Below are positions 42,364 through 53,856 of a stretch of 64,000 bases of DNA, piece by piece. Under the pieces are notes generated by a model. That model did no database searches. It saw nothing but the letters and a program-made list of their open reading frames with translations, and had not been told where the DNA came from. This DNA is from an uncultured Propionibacteriaceae bacterium. Its GTDB lineage: Bacteria > Actinomycetota > Actinomycetes > Propionibacteriales > Propionibacteriaceae. The stretch's first letter is position 1, and every line of letters starts with the position of its first letter. The stretch is taken from the NCBI GenBank assembly GCA_936924635.1, contig CAKZHP010000133.1:104422-168421 (forward strand). Reading direction: 5' to 3'. Made by a program: the position numbers and the translations under genes.

Positions 42364-42499
42364 CAGCGGGTCCGCGTCCTGGGCATCTAGGAACGATAGG
42401 CGTCGGCGCCCCGACGTGTCATGTTGCGCCCGGCTGTCATCCTGGGCGCATGCAGAGACTGGGCATCGACACGACCCGGCTCCGCCAGGGGCCGTCGTG

Positions 42500-43045
42500 A
42501 TGGCGGTGGTGGTCGCGGCCCTGTGGCTGATCGAGGTCGTGGACACGTTGACGGGCCACGCGCTTGACGGGTTCGGCATCCGCTCCTGGGAGCTCTCGGG
42601 GCTGAGCGGAATCCTGTTCGCCCCGCTCCTCCACCTCGGCTTCGGCCACGTGGCGGCCAACTCGATCCCGCTGTTCGTGCTCGGCACGGCCATCTGGACG
42701 ACCGGCGTGCGGCAATGGGTCGTCTCCACCGTCATCAGCTGGATCACCTCCGGGCTGATGGCCTGGCTGCTGACCCCGCTGCACCACCTGATCATCGGCG
42801 CCTCGGGCATCGTGTTCGGCTGGATCGTCTACCTGGTCGTTCGCGGCTTCCTCAGCCGTGACTGGAAGCACATCGTGCTGGGGCTGGTGGTGATGTTCCT
42901 GTACGGGTCCGTGCTGCTGAGCGGTGTGCTGCCGTTCAGCGCCGGGGTGTCGTGGCAGGGCCACCTGGGTGGTGCCATCGGCGGCGGGCTCGCTGCGTGG
43001 CTGCTGCACCGGCGCCGGGTCGCGCGGACACGCCCCGTCATCTGA
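42500..43045 (+). CDS. Rhomboid-family intramembrane serine protease, N-terminus apparently frameshifted
   Basis: A 181-aa rhomboid domain as read from the ATG at 42500, with about six hydrophobic spans. The serine is in IIGASG (S102) and the catalytic histidine in SWQGHLGGAIGGG (H155 or so). An ATG at 42450 opens MQRLGIDTTRLRQG, a natural start, in a frame that stops at once; adding one G to the GGGG run at 42488-42491 would fuse it to AVVMAVVV and give a full-length protein of about 198 aa. It cleaves membrane proteins within the bilayer; target unknown. Diverges from hemW, convergent with nhaA. Confidence 0.8.
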   Translation: MAVVVAALWLIEVVDTLTGHALDGFGIRSWELSGLSGILFAPLLHLGFGHVAANSIPLFVLGTAIWTTGVRQWVVSTVISWITSGLMAWLLTPLHHLIIGASGIVFGWIVYLVVRGFLSRDWKHIVLGLVVMFLYGSVLLSGVLPFSAGVSWQGHLGGAIGGGLAAWLLHRRRVARTRPVI

Positions 43046-43061
43046 CACGCCGCCATCTGAC

Positions 43062-44357
43062 TCACTCGACCGGGTCGTCCGGCTGTGCTGCGGTCTCCGC
43101 CGCCGCCACCTCCACGGCCTTGTGGTGCCGGTTGCGGGCCCCGAGCATCACGGCGGCCAGCAGCGACGCGGTGAGCGAGGCCAGCAGCACGCCGAGCTTG
43201 CCGTCCTCGGCCAGCGGCGACCCGGCCGGGAAGCTGAGCTCGGTCACCAGCAGCGACACCGTGAAGCCGATGCCGGCCAGGAAACCCATCCCGATCAGGT
43301 CCGCCCAGGCGATAGTGCCGTCCAGCCGTACGTGCCGGAGCCGCGTGAGCAGGAACGTCGAGGCGACGATGCCGACCGGCTTGCCCAGCACCAGGCCGGT
43401 GATGATCCCGAGCGTGACCGGGTTGCCGAGCGCTGCCCCGAGGCCGTCGAGCCCACCCACGGTGACGCCGGCCGCGAAGAGGGCGAACAGGGGCACACAG
43501 ACCCCGGTCGACAACGGCCGTACGTCGTGCTCGATCTGCCGCGCCAGCGCCGGGCGGTTCGAGTCCTCCGGCCGCGTACGCCGCACCGGGACCGCCATGC
43601 CCAGCACCACCCCCGCGATGGTGGCGTGGATGCCTGAGGCATGCACCAGCGCCCAGGTGACCACGCCGAGCGGCAGCAGGATCACCCACGCCGCCCAGCG
43701 GTGGCCGGTGAAGAAGGTGGGCCAGCGCTGCACCAGCACGGTGAAGACGGCGATCGGCACCAGGGCCAGCAGGAGCGCGCCCAGGTTGAGGTGATCGGTG
43801 TACGCGATCGCGATGATGCAGATCGCGATCAGGTCGTCCACGACGGCGAGGGTGAGCAGGAAGGTGCGCAGCGCGGCGGGCAGGTGTGACGAGATCAGGG
43901 CCAGGACCGCGACCGCGAAGGCGATGTCGGTGGCCGCCGGGATCGCCCAGCCCGCGGCGCCGGGCCCACCGTGGTTCAAGGCCCAGTAGATGAGGGCGGG
44001 CACGGCCACTCCCCCGGCGGCCGCCGCGACCGGGACCACCGCCTGCCCGGGTGAGCGCAGGTCACCCGCGACGAACTCGTGCTTGAGCTCCAGCCCGACC
44101 AGGAAGAAGAACACCGCCAGCAGGCCGTCCGCGGCCCACTGGCCGACGGTGAGGTCCAGGTGGAGCGAGGCCGGGCCGAGGCGGGTGTCGCGCAACGCGG
44201 CGTACGCATCGCTCCAGGGCGAGTTTGCCCAGACCAGGGCGATCAGCGCGGCCGCCACGAGGACCAGGCCGCCCACGGTCTCGGTGCGCAGCAGCGCCGC
44301 GATCCGGCGGGCCTCGCGACGGCTGCTCAGGTACGGGAAGCGGGTGGCAACGGGCAT
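43062..44357 (-). CDS. nhaA: Na+/H+ antiporter NhaA
   Basis: A 431-aa antiporter exchanging sodium for protons. The ion-binding aspartates are in LTLAVVDDLIAI (D174, D175), with ATDIAFA (D144) and LAVFFFLVGLELKHEFVAG (80-98) also conserved; about 12 spans. The ATG at 44357 has AGGAG six bases upstream. It has a His/Lys-rich short tail. Maintains pH and sodium balance. Confidence 0.93.
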   Translation of the reverse strand: MPVATRFPYLSSRREARRIAALLRTETVGGLVLVAAALIALVWANSPWSDAYAALRDTRLGPASLHLDLTVGQWAADGLLAVFFFLVGLELKHEFVAGDLRSPGQAVVPVAAAAGGVAVPALIYWALNHGGPGAAGWAIPAATDIAFAVAVLALISSHLPAALRTFLLTLAVVDDLIAICIIAIAYTDHLNLGALLLALVPIAVFTVLVQRWPTFFTGHRWAAWVILLPLGVVTWALVHASGIHATIAGVVLGMAVPVRRTRPEDSNRPALARQIEHDVRPLSTGVCVPLFALFAAGVTVGGLDGLGAALGNPVTLGIITGLVLGKPVGIVASTFLLTRLRHVRLDGTIAWADLIGMGFLAGIGFTVSLLVTELSFPAGSPLAEDGKLGVLLASLTASLLAAVMLGARNRHHKAVEVAAAETAAQPDDPVE

Positions 44358-44482
44358 CTGGTGCTCCTCTGGCTCGTGGCGTGCGCCAACCTGTGCCGAC
44401 CAGACTTCCCGGCGATCCCTGAGGGGGAGCCTAGCAACCGCGGCCTGGGGCGTCACCGCGCACGCGTGAGGTCCCCCACGGA

Positions 44483-45853
44483 TCAGTGGGCGACCGGGCC
44501 GATGCGGCGGCTGATCAGCAGGCAGCAGAGGATCAGCACCGCCGAGACCCCGAACAGCGGCGCGAACACCAGGTGCAGGTCGGCCGCCTCGAGCCGCAGC
44601 AGGGACGCGTACAGGGCTCCGGTGAGTCCGACGATGACGGCCCCGCCGAGGGCCTCCGAGAGCTGCAGCGCCGAGGCGTTGCGCCCCTGCTCCGAGCCCC
44701 CCGAGAGCGCCATGGTGGCCACCGTGGTGCTGGCGAACGCCGTCCCCATGCCGAGACCGGCGACCACCCAGACCACACCGATCAGCCAGAAGTTGCCGGT
44801 ACGGCTGAGAACGACCGCGATGATGCCCAGCACTCCCACGCCGATGCCTGTGGCACCGATGGTCATCAGCACGTCACGCCGCAGCAGCCACCGGGCCTGC
44901 AGGAAGGAGCCGGCCGTCCACCCGAGCGAGCTGATCGTCAGCACCAGGCCCGCCAGCCACGGCTGCAGCCCGTACAGCTGCTGCAACATCAGCACCGTGA
45001 AGGTCTCCGTGGTGAAGAAGACGCCGCCGATGAGGGCGCGGACGACCATCACGGGGCCGAGGCCGGGGCGCAGCGTCCAGATTCCCGCGGGCAGGAGTCG
45101 CGGGAGGCCGGCCGCCAGCAGCGCGACGGCCACCAGAGCCACGGGGACGCTCGTCCACCCCGGCCGCTGCGCGGCGTACTGGAGCAACGGCACGGCGAGC
45201 GCGGCGAGGCCGGCTGCCCAGACCGGAGCCGGGTCGGGGTCGGGGTCGGCCGCGGGGCTCTCCACGCGGTCGGCCTCCACGCGCAGCAGGATCGGCACCA
45301 TCAGCGCCGCGGCCAGCACCAGCACAGGCAGGACCGCGCCGAAGACCCAGTGCCAGCTGAAGGTGGTGGTGATCCACCCGGAGACGAGGGGACCCACCAG
45401 GCCGGGCAGCACCCAGGCGGTGGACGTCCACGACATGACCCGTGGCCGAGCCATTGGGGCGTACACCTGGGCGATCACGACGTACAGGGCGACATTGATG
45501 GCGCCGCCGCCCAGACCCTGGACAGCGCGCCCCACGACCAGCTGGGCCATGGTCGGCGCGAGGCCGGCGACCACGAGACCGGCCGCGAACACGACCATGC
45601 CGACGAGCATGGGGCGTACGGGCCCGATGCGGTCGCACAGGCGCCCTGCCGCGATGTTGGCGAACAGCATGGCGGCCTGGAAGATCGAGAACGCCCAGGC
45701 GTACCAGCTCGTCGCACCCAGGGCCGCGGCGGCCGCAGGCATGGCCGTGCTGACGGCCATGGACTCGAACGCGATGGCGGTGATGCCGATGCACAGACCC
45801 AGCGTCAGCCGGCCCTGCGAGAAGCCGGCCGTGGGACGTACAGGCTCAGACAT
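44483..45853 (-). CDS. MFS transporter, drug-efflux (EmrB/QacA-like) type
   Basis: A 456-aa major facilitator with 12-14 spans. The loop 2-3 motif GRLCDRIGPVRPMLVGM, GRAVQGLGGGAINVALYV (motif C-like) and a central hydrophilic break around ADRVESPAADPDPDPAP are visible. Exported compound unknown. It lies between lepA and nhaA, an insertion into the lepA-hemW neighbourhood. Confidence 0.85.
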   Translation of the reverse strand: MSEPVRPTAGFSQGRLTLGLCIGITAIAFESMAVSTAMPAAAAALGATSWYAWAFSIFQAAMLFANIAAGRLCDRIGPVRPMLVGMVVFAAGLVVAGLAPTMAQLVVGRAVQGLGGGAINVALYVVIAQVYAPMARPRVMSWTSTAWVLPGLVGPLVSGWITTTFSWHWVFGAVLPVLVLAAALMVPILLRVEADRVESPAADPDPDPAPVWAAGLAALAVPLLQYAAQRPGWTSVPVALVAVALLAAGLPRLLPAGIWTLRPGLGPVMVVRALIGGVFFTTETFTVLMLQQLYGLQPWLAGLVLTISSLGWTAGSFLQARWLLRRDVLMTIGATGIGVGVLGIIAVVLSRTGNFWLIGVVWVVAGLGMGTAFASTTVATMALSGGSEQGRNASALQLSEALGGAVIVGLTGALYASLLRLEAADLHLVFAPLFGVSAVLILCCLLISRRIGPVAH

Positions 45854-45892
45854 GCTGGCGCAGCCGAGCCGGCCCGGTGAGGGCGGGCACCG

Positions 45893-47728
<1,836 letters not shown>

Positions 47729-47798
47729 GCAGGCCTTCGCGTACGGGATCGGACTCGGGACTCGCCATCCTCTCACACGCCTGGCGAGGCCCCGCGAT

Positions 47799-47826
47799 TT
47801 GGGAGCCCTGGCGTCGCGCTGATACT
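47799..47826 (+). promoter_or_regulatory. Promoter of rpsT
   Basis: TTGGGA (47799-47804) and GATACT (47821-47826) are separated by 16 bases, a good housekeeping-type pair about 70 bases before the rpsT start. The leader between them and the GTG could allow S20 feedback. Confidence 0.5.
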
Positions 47827-47898
47827 GTGACTCGTCGCGTTAATCGCGCCGCGCGCCTCATGCGCAACCCGTACCCGAAGAGAAGTAAGGCTTGCCCC

Positions 47899-48159
47899 GT
47901 GGCGAACATCAAGTCTCAGATGAAGCGCATCAAGACGAACGAGAAGGCTCGTCAGCGCAACAAGGCGATCAAGTCTGCCCTGCGCACGCAGATCCGTCGC
48001 TTCCAGGAGTCCCTGGAGGCCGGCGACAACGAGAAGACCGTCGAGGCAGCCCGCAGCGCTTGCCGCGCCCTCGACAAGGCCGTGACCAAGGGCGTCATCC
48101 ACGCCAACAACGCCGCGAACCGCAAGTCGGCGATCGCGTCGAAGGCCGCCGCTCTTTGA
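47899..48159 (+). CDS. rpsT: 30S ribosomal protein S20
   Basis: An 86-aa, Lys/Arg- and Ala-rich helical protein of the small ribosomal subunit. ANIKSQMKRIKTNEKARQRN at the N-terminus, then the long helix IRRFQESLEAGD and the ending IHANNAANRKSAIASKAAAL are unmistakable. GTG start with an AGTAAGG-type site upstream. A strong terminator follows. Confidence 0.97.
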   Translation: MANIKSQMKRIKTNEKARQRNKAIKSALRTQIRRFQESLEAGDNEKTVEAARSACRALDKAVTKGVIHANNAANRKSAIASKAAAL

Positions 48160-48180
48160 GCCGCTCCTGACAGCCACCCA

Positions 48181-48213
48181 GCGCTCCGACCCACCAGGGT
48201 CGGGGCGCTTTGT
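48181..48213 (+). terminator. Intrinsic terminator of rpsT
   Basis: GCGCTCCGACCC pairs with GGGTCGGGGCGC (12 bp, one wobble) around ACCA, followed by TTTGT. It is 21 bases past the stop. Confidence 0.85.
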
Positions 48214-48229
48214 GCGTTCGCGCCGGTGC

Positions 48230-48520
48230 AGCAAGCTCGCGCGAGGGCACGCTGGTTGAGCAAGACCCGTACCCGGGCACGCGGGTTGAGCAAGCCTCGG
48301 CCGAGGAACGAGGACGAGAGCTGGAGCGGCCACAGGCATCCGACCCTCCACGACGAGGACCGCCCCAACCAAGGCAGGCTCCCCCAGCGCCGCTCGAGCA
48401 AAGACCGTCCGAGGAACGCCGGTCGAGCAAGGCTCGGCCGAGGAACGAGGACGAGGCGCGTCAAACCCCGCCCAGTGAAGCGAAGCGAGCTGGAGCGGCC
48501 CCCGACCCACAGTCGCCGGT
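48230..48520. repeat. REP-like GGTTGAGC elements upstream of holA
   Basis: Between rpsT and holA are repeated words related to the 10.4-kb element: GGTTGAGCAAG twice (about 48252 and 48284), GAGCAAGGCTCGGCCGAGGA and a near copy, GAACGAGGACGAG twice, and GTCAAACCCCGCC followed by GAAGCGAAGCGAG. They look like two or three partly decayed copies in tandem. No gene is supported in 48214-48555. Confidence 0.6.
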
Positions 48521-48542
48521 CGATCCTGTCGGACCCCACTGG

Positions 48543-48548
48543 CATAGT
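48543..48548 (+). promoter_or_regulatory. -10 element of a probably leaderless transcript (holA)
   Basis: CATAGT ends seven bases before the GTG start at 48556. Confidence 0.45.
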
Positions 48549-48555
48549 GACTCTC

Positions 48556-49539
48556 GTGGCAGATGAGTCCCCTCTCGGCAGGTGCGTGCTGGTCGTCGGG
48601 CCTGAGGCGTTCCTCGCGGAGCGGGCGGTCGACCAGCAGGTCGCGGCCGCTCTGGCGGTGGCGCCGCAGGCCACCGTGACGAGGGTGGACGCGGCCGCTC
48701 TGGACGTCGGGCGCCTGATGGAGATGACCGGCTCCGCTCTGCTCGCGGAGGAGTCGGTCGCGGTGGTGACCGCGCTCGACGGTCTCGGTGCCGATGTCGC
48801 CCCGACGCTGCTGGCGATAGCGAAGGATCTCCCGCCCGAGGTCGCGTTGGTCTGCGTGCACCCGGGAGGGGCCAAGGGCAAGCAGCACGCGGACGCGCTG
48901 CGCAAGATCGCCGATCAGGTCATCGACTGCCCCGCTCTGAAGCAGTGGGAGCTCACGAAGTTCGTCGCCGCGGAGGCCCGCCGGGCCAGGGGCCGGATCG
49001 ACGAGGAGGCGGCCAGGCAGGTCGTCGACGCGGTCGGGACCGACTCGCGGGCGCTCGCTGGCGCCGTCGCGCAGCTGCTGGCTGACTCGGCCGGCCAGCC
49101 GGTCACGGTCGCACAGGTACGCCGCTACTTCGCAGGGCGGGCGGAGGTCTCGGGGTTCGCCGTCGCCGACGACGTCATGACCGGCAACCACGCCGGTGCT
49201 GTGGAGAAGCTGCGATGGGCACTGTCGACCGGTGTGCCACCCGTGCTGGTCACGAGCGCCCTCGCCGGGTCGCTGCGGCAGTTGGGCCGCTACCTCGACC
49301 TGCGCGGGGAGCGGATGCCTGAGGCGGCCATGGCCAAGGAGGTCGGCGTACCGCCATGGAAGCTCAAGGACCTCGCCCGGCACTCCAACGGCTGGGACCC
49401 CCAGGCCGTGGGCGCTGGCATCAAGGCGGTCGCTGTGACTGACGCTGCCGTGAAGGGCGCCGAGAGCGACGCCGAGTACGCGCTGGAGCGGCTGCTGCTC
49501 ACCCTGCACACCTGTCGCTCCTCGGCGCGACGCTCCTGA
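48556..49539 (+). CDS. holA: DNA polymerase III subunit delta
   Basis: A 327-aa clamp-loader subunit. It shows VLVVGPEAFLAERAVDQQVA at the start, DGLGADVAPTLL, DCPALKQWELTKFV, then EEAARQVVDAVG and NHAGAVEKLRWALSTG, the divergent AAA+ layout of HolA. The ending is KGAESDAEYALERLLLTLHT. GTG start at 48556 (a GTG at 48547 is also in frame). Gene order rpsT-holA-comEC is normal for actinobacteria. Confidence 0.93.
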   Translation: MADESPLGRCVLVVGPEAFLAERAVDQQVAAALAVAPQATVTRVDAAALDVGRLMEMTGSALLAEESVAVVTALDGLGADVAPTLLAIAKDLPPEVALVCVHPGGAKGKQHADALRKIADQVIDCPALKQWELTKFVAAEARRARGRIDEEAARQVVDAVGTDSRALAGAVAQLLADSAGQPVTVAQVRRYFAGRAEVSGFAVADDVMTGNHAGAVEKLRWALSTGVPPVLVTSALAGSLRQLGRYLDLRGERMPEAAMAKEVGVPPWKLKDLARHSNGWDPQAVGAGIKAVAVTDAAVKGAESDAEYALERLLLTLHTCRSSARRS

Positions 49540-50113
49540 TCCCGCTGCGCCGACCAGCAAACGGCACGACCCCGGTGACACGACGAGACACCGGAGCACG
49601 TGACCGCGATGCGCCCGAGTCCGGCAGATGCGCCTCAGCTCGGCAAACGCGCCCACGATGGCGGGCGCACCCACCCGATCCCGGCGCGTTCATCCGATCC
49701 TGGCGCATCCACCCCATGACCGGTCAGCCGCTTGGGGACGGCCGCCCGGGCGGTTCCACCTCGCTCCGCTCGGGTCACCGAGTCTCGACTCCTCTCCGAC
49801 CACCCTCGGCACCCCTGCCGATGGAGCGCCGTCCACCGCGGGATCGACGAGATCGCTGACGACCGGTGCCCAGCCCTGGCCAGGTCGAGAACGCTCTGGT
49901 GCTCGCAGCGAGCGGGCGATGTGCCAGCCCCGCCCGATTCGGGGTGCAGACCCACGCCGGCGTGCATCCCGAGCCGCTGGAGCGCTGTCGGCATGCCGGG
50001 GCTGAGCACCTGCGGCAGGGAGACCAGTCAGGCCTGGCGGGTTCGTTGAGGCGTGGCTCCGTCTGCTGCGCGGACACGTCACACCGTCGGGACGCGCCCG
50101 TCACCAGACCGCG
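49540..50113. other. 574-base gene-free region
   Basis: No ORF with family resemblance. It holds the GCGCC repeat array copy B (49.61-49.72 kb). The rest is GC-rich sequence without a recognisable motif, between the convergent holA and MFS genes. Confidence 0.6.
49610..49720 (-). repeat. Short-period GCGCC repeat array, copy B
   Basis: On the minus strand: GGATGCGCCAGGATCGG, then GAACGCGCCGGGATCGG, then GGTGCGCCC running into the hairpin GCGCCC - 8 bases - GGGCGC, the same order as copy A at 2.6 kb. Beyond the hairpin, units of the other orientation follow (AAACGCGCC, CAGATGCGCC, GATGCGCCC) so this copy is two-sided. Confidence 0.7.
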
Positions 50114-51355
50114 TCAGGCTTGTCTCGCGGGCTCGGTGAGACGGGCCTCTGTCTGACGTGCGCGGTCTCGCCACCCTATCGCCAGCAGCACGAGGGCAGG
50201 GAAGGTGATGACAGCCCCAGCGACGTTCACAGCGTGGAAGCCGCCCAGGGCCAGCAGGGGCCCGGCCAGGACGGCGGCCAGGGCGCCGGCCACGTTCATG
50301 GCGGCGTCGGTCGCCCCCTGCAGCGGGATCTTCACCTCCGGCGGCGTGACGGTGGTGAGCAAGGACGACGCCGAGATGATCGACGCGGACCAGCCGACGC
50401 CGAGCACCACCAGCGCAGCTCCGGTGAGGAGCTGACCGCCGGTGCCTGATGCGGCGACCAGTCCCAGCGCCGTCGCCAGGAGCAGCAGGCCGAGCCCGAG
50501 CGTTGCGGTACGGATCGCTCCCCACACGTCGGCCAGCCATCCGAACAGCGGGCTGAGCGCATACATCCCGAGGATGTGGCCGCTGATCACGACCCCGACC
50601 GCCCCCAGGGACTGCCCGTGGTGGGCCATGTGCAGCGGTGTCATCACCATCACCATGACCATGACGGCATGGGCGGAGGCGGTGAGGACCACCGCGAACC
50701 GTGCCGCGGGGTGACGCATCGCCCATCCCAAGGCACGTCCCGTCGCGCTCCGCGCGACGGGGTCGCGGCCGTTGGCGTGGACGCGTGGCGGGTCGAACAG
50801 CAGCGCGATCACGAGCGCGGCGAGGACGAAGACGGTGACAGAGAATACGTACGGCCCTACGAGGGCGGGCAGGCCCAGCCGGCGCCCGAACGTGTCACCC
50901 GCAGCCGACAGGTTCGGCCCGGCCACCGAGCCGATGGTCGTGGCCCAGATGACGACGGACATGGTTCGGCCTCGCGTCTCCGGCGTGGCCTGGTCGGCTG
51001 CGGCGTACCGCGACTGCAGGTTCACGGCCTGCGCGACGCCGAACATCCCCAGACCGAGCAGCATCAGCACCAGGGACTGCACCACAGCGGCGGCGATGAT
51101 CACGAGTGCGCCGGCCACAGCCACCCCGTAGCCGAGAGCCAGCGCCATTCGCCTGCCGCGCGTCGAGGCCAGACCGGCGAGCGGGATCGCCGCGAGCGCA
51201 GCCCCGCCCACGCTGCAGGCCTGGCCGACACCGGCGAGCGACGTGGCACCGAGGTGCTCGACGAGCAGGCCGCCGACGGCCACGCTGGAGGCCACACCCA
51301 CCCCGCCCAGCAGGTTGCTGACGATCAGGACCATGACGTTCCGTCCACTGCTCAC
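50114..51355 (-). CDS. MFS transporter
   Basis: A 413-aa major facilitator with 12 spans; loop 2-3 region SLAGVGQACSVGGAALAAIP, then GLASTRGRRMALALG. The middle holds a His-Met-Val tract (HAVMVMVMVMTPLHM) encoded by short tandem codon repeats. GTG at 51355 chosen as the fold start. Substrate unknown. It interrupts the comEC-holA neighbourhood. Confidence 0.8.
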   Translation of the reverse strand: MSSGRNVMVLIVSNLLGGVGVASSVAVGGLLVEHLGATSLAGVGQACSVGGAALAAIPLAGLASTRGRRMALALGYGVAVAGALVIIAAAVVQSLVLMLLGLGMFGVAQAVNLQSRYAAADQATPETRGRTMSVVIWATTIGSVAGPNLSAAGDTFGRRLGLPALVGPYVFSVTVFVLAALVIALLFDPPRVHANGRDPVARSATGRALGWAMRHPAARFAVVLTASAHAVMVMVMVMTPLHMAHHGQSLGAVGVVISGHILGMYALSPLFGWLADVWGAIRTATLGLGLLLLATALGLVAASGTGGQLLTGAALVVLGVGWSASIISASSLLTTVTPPEVKIPLQGATDAAMNVAGALAAVLAGPLLALGGFHAVNVAGAVITFPALVLLAIGWRDRARQTEARLTEPARQA

Positions 51356-51528
51356 CGGCGCGACCCTACCGGCCACCCGCCAGCTCCTGGACCTCGTTCT
51401 CAGAGCCCCGCGGCTGCCGTCCACCGACGCCGAGCACCCTGGTCGGCCGTGACCACGTCGCGGGGCGGGCAAGGCCACCACCACCGTGCAGCCCCACCAG
51501 CCGGTGGACGGCCCCGTCGTCAACGGCA

Positions 51529-53856
51529 TCACCTCAGGGTCACTACCCCCACCCCGCCGTCCCGGGTGCTCAGGGCGATCGCACCGGACTCGTCTGTCCG
51601 CATCACACGCATCCCCAGCCCCTCAAGAGCACGCAAGGTCTTCAGGGCCGGGTGCCCGTAGTCGTTGCCCTTCCCGACCTCGATGAGAGCGATCCGGGCG
51701 CCGGTCGCCGCGAGAAAAGCCGGGCTCTGGCGCCCCGACCCGTGGTGGGCCACCTTCAGCACGGTGGCCCGCACGTCGGTGCTCCGCGCCACGATCGCGT
51801 CCTGAGCCTCCGGTTCCACGTCGCCCGTCACCAGCACGCTGAGGCCGGCAACGGTGGCGCGTGCCACCACGCTGCTGTTGTTCTCCGCTGACGACTCCCC
51901 GTTGCCTGCCGGCTGACCCTCGGAGGCCTCGCCGGCAGCCAGCGTCTCCCACCTGACCTCTCCCACGCTGAGCACCTCCCCCGGCCTCGCCGTCTGGACG
52001 GAGACCCCCGCCCGGGCCGCTGCATCCGCGACCCCTGCCGCCGTGCGCGCAGGGCTCGCCGTCGGCGACACGAGGACCACGCCGACTCGACGGGACCGCA
52101 GCAACCCCTCTAGACCCCCGATGTGGTCGGCGTGGTAGTGCGTCAGGACCAGCATCGGGATCGTCGCCACCCCGGCCTGATCGAGGCAGGCAAGCAGGGA
52201 CGCTGGTTCGGGTCCCGTGTCCACCAGCACCGCCTGCCCTTCCCCCGCCCTGATGAGGGTGGCGTCACCCTGCCCCACGTCGCACGCCATCACCAACCAG
52301 CCCGACGGCGGCCAGCCGGCATGGAAAGCCGGCCGGAGAAGCGCCGCCACCAGGATCAGGGCGGCCGGCAGCACGAACCACCAGCGCCGAAGCAGCGTCG
52401 GCATCGCCGAAGCCAGCAGCAGACACCCCACGAGCACCAGAAGCAGACCCACGGGGGTGGCGGGCCAGGCTGTCGTGGCTCCCGGCAGCAGCGAGCCGCG
52501 GCGCGCCACCTGCAGGATCGGCTCGCACCCCCAGCCGGCCAGCCACGCCAGGGGTCGTGCTACGACCGGGCTGGCCCACGCCACCGAGGCCGTCGCCAGG
52601 CCGAGGACGGTGACCGGCCCCACGAACGGGCCGGCGAGCGCGTTCGCGGGCAGACCCGACAGCGACACGGTTCCGGAGAGAGCGGTCACGATCGGTTGGG
52701 TGGCCAGCTGGGCAGAGAGTGGTACGGCCACCGATTCGGCGACCCATCGTGGGAGCCAGCCCGCGAGCACCTCGGTCCAACGCCCTGCCCACAGCACGAT
52801 CCCCAGAGACGCGGTGACGGAGAGCGCGAACCCCCACGACCGGCTGAGCCAGGGGTCAGCCCAGCACAGGACGATCACGGCGATGCTCAGGTTGCGGAGT
52901 GCCCCGGCGGCCCTGGCCCCCTGACCGACGCCGGCCAGAGTCACCAGCCCCATCGCGGCCGCCCGCAGCACGCTCGGCTCGCCGCGGCACAGCACCACGA
53001 ACCCGACGACCGAGGCCACCGACAGGGCCAGCACGGCTCGTCCTCGCACGCCGACCCATCCGGCCAGCGTGGTGACGAAACCGAGCAGCAGGGTCAGGTT
53101 CGCGCCAGAGACCGCCATCAGGTGGGTGAGCCCTGTCGCCTTGAACTCCTCCGTCACGGTCCCGTCGACGGCGCTCGTGTCGCCGACGGTCAGGGCGGGG
53201 ACGAGAGCGGCCTGCTCCGGCGAGGACCCGGTCATCGCGGTGCGGAGCCCCGTGCGCACGCGCGCCACCGCCGCCAGCCATGCCGGTGGTCCGGCGACCG
53301 GACTCGGCGACGTGACCGCCCGTGCTCGTGCGGCGATCCCGTCAGAGACCTCGACCGAGGTCAGCCGGGCGTCGAACACCACAGCAGAACCCACCGTCGC
53401 CGATCCCCACCCCGCCGCCGCGTCCCCGCTCACCTCGACGAGTATCGGTTCACGCACCGACCAGGACTGACCGCGCGCCGAGAGCCGCGTCGCCTCCACA
53501 GGCACCAGGGTCACCGGGGGCCTCACTCCCCGCGGGTCCAGCTGTCGCGGCTCGCCGGTGACGGTCGCCGCGACCTCCGTGAGGCTGTGGTCGCGGCCGA
53601 GGACCGCCGCCTGGGCGCTGGTCAGCGAGTGCGCCCTCAACAGGCCGGCGGCAGTGGTCGCCGTCATCACGACGGCGACCAGCGCCACAGCGGCTGATCG
53701 CCTCGTGGCTGCGACCGTGCCTGCCAGCACGGAGGCCGCTGCCGCCGCGATGATCGCCCAGGTCTCACCCGACGAGGCCAGCCACATGCCCACCCAGCAG
53801 GCCACCGCGGCAGGGACAAGCCGCGTGTCGCGCGGCGCGGACTCAGACGGTGACAT
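51529..53856 (-). CDS. comEC: ComEC/Rec2 DNA-uptake channel
   Basis: A 775-aa membrane protein. N-terminal spans and an OB-fold-like DUF4131 region (about 90-200), the Competence domain with THLMAVSGANLTLLLGFV, and a C-terminal MBL domain with LTHYHADHIGGLEG. It forms the inner-membrane pore for single-stranded DNA in transformation. The start overlaps the comEA stop by 14 bases, so they form an operon. Transformation needs pilus genes that are not in the window. Confidence 0.92.
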   Translation of the reverse strand: MSPSESAPRDTRLVPAAVACWVGMWLASSGETWAIIAAAAASVLAGTVAATRRSAAVALVAVVMTATTAAGLLRAHSLTSAQAAVLGRDHSLTEVAATVTGEPRQLDPRGVRPPVTLVPVEATRLSARGQSWSVREPILVEVSGDAAAGWGSATVGSAVVFDARLTSVEVSDGIAARARAVTSPSPVAGPPAWLAAVARVRTGLRTAMTGSSPEQAALVPALTVGDTSAVDGTVTEEFKATGLTHLMAVSGANLTLLLGFVTTLAGWVGVRGRAVLALSVASVVGFVVLCRGEPSVLRAAAMGLVTLAGVGQGARAAGALRNLSIAVIVLCWADPWLSRSWGFALSVTASLGIVLWAGRWTEVLAGWLPRWVAESVAVPLSAQLATQPIVTALSGTVSLSGLPANALAGPFVGPVTVLGLATASVAWASPVVARPLAWLAGWGCEPILQVARRGSLLPGATTAWPATPVGLLLVLVGCLLLASAMPTLLRRWWFVLPAALILVAALLRPAFHAGWPPSGWLVMACDVGQGDATLIRAGEGQAVLVDTGPEPASLLACLDQAGVATIPMLVLTHYHADHIGGLEGLLRSRRVGVVLVSPTASPARTAAGVADAAARAGVSVQTARPGEVLSVGEVRWETLAAGEASEGQPAGNGESSAENNSSVVARATVAGLSVLVTGDVEPEAQDAIVARSTDVRATVLKVAHHGSGRQSPAFLAATGARIALIEVGKGNDYGHPALKTLRALEGLGMRVMRTDESGAIALSTRDGGVGVVTLR

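Noticed and set aside
48226..48555. N-terminal extension of holA
   Set aside because: It translates REP-like repeats into Arg-rich sequence; HolA homology begins at about 48556.
49575..50156. ORFs in the holA-MFS gap
   Set aside because: Low-complexity Arg/Pro/His translations over the repeat array; no homology or start signals.
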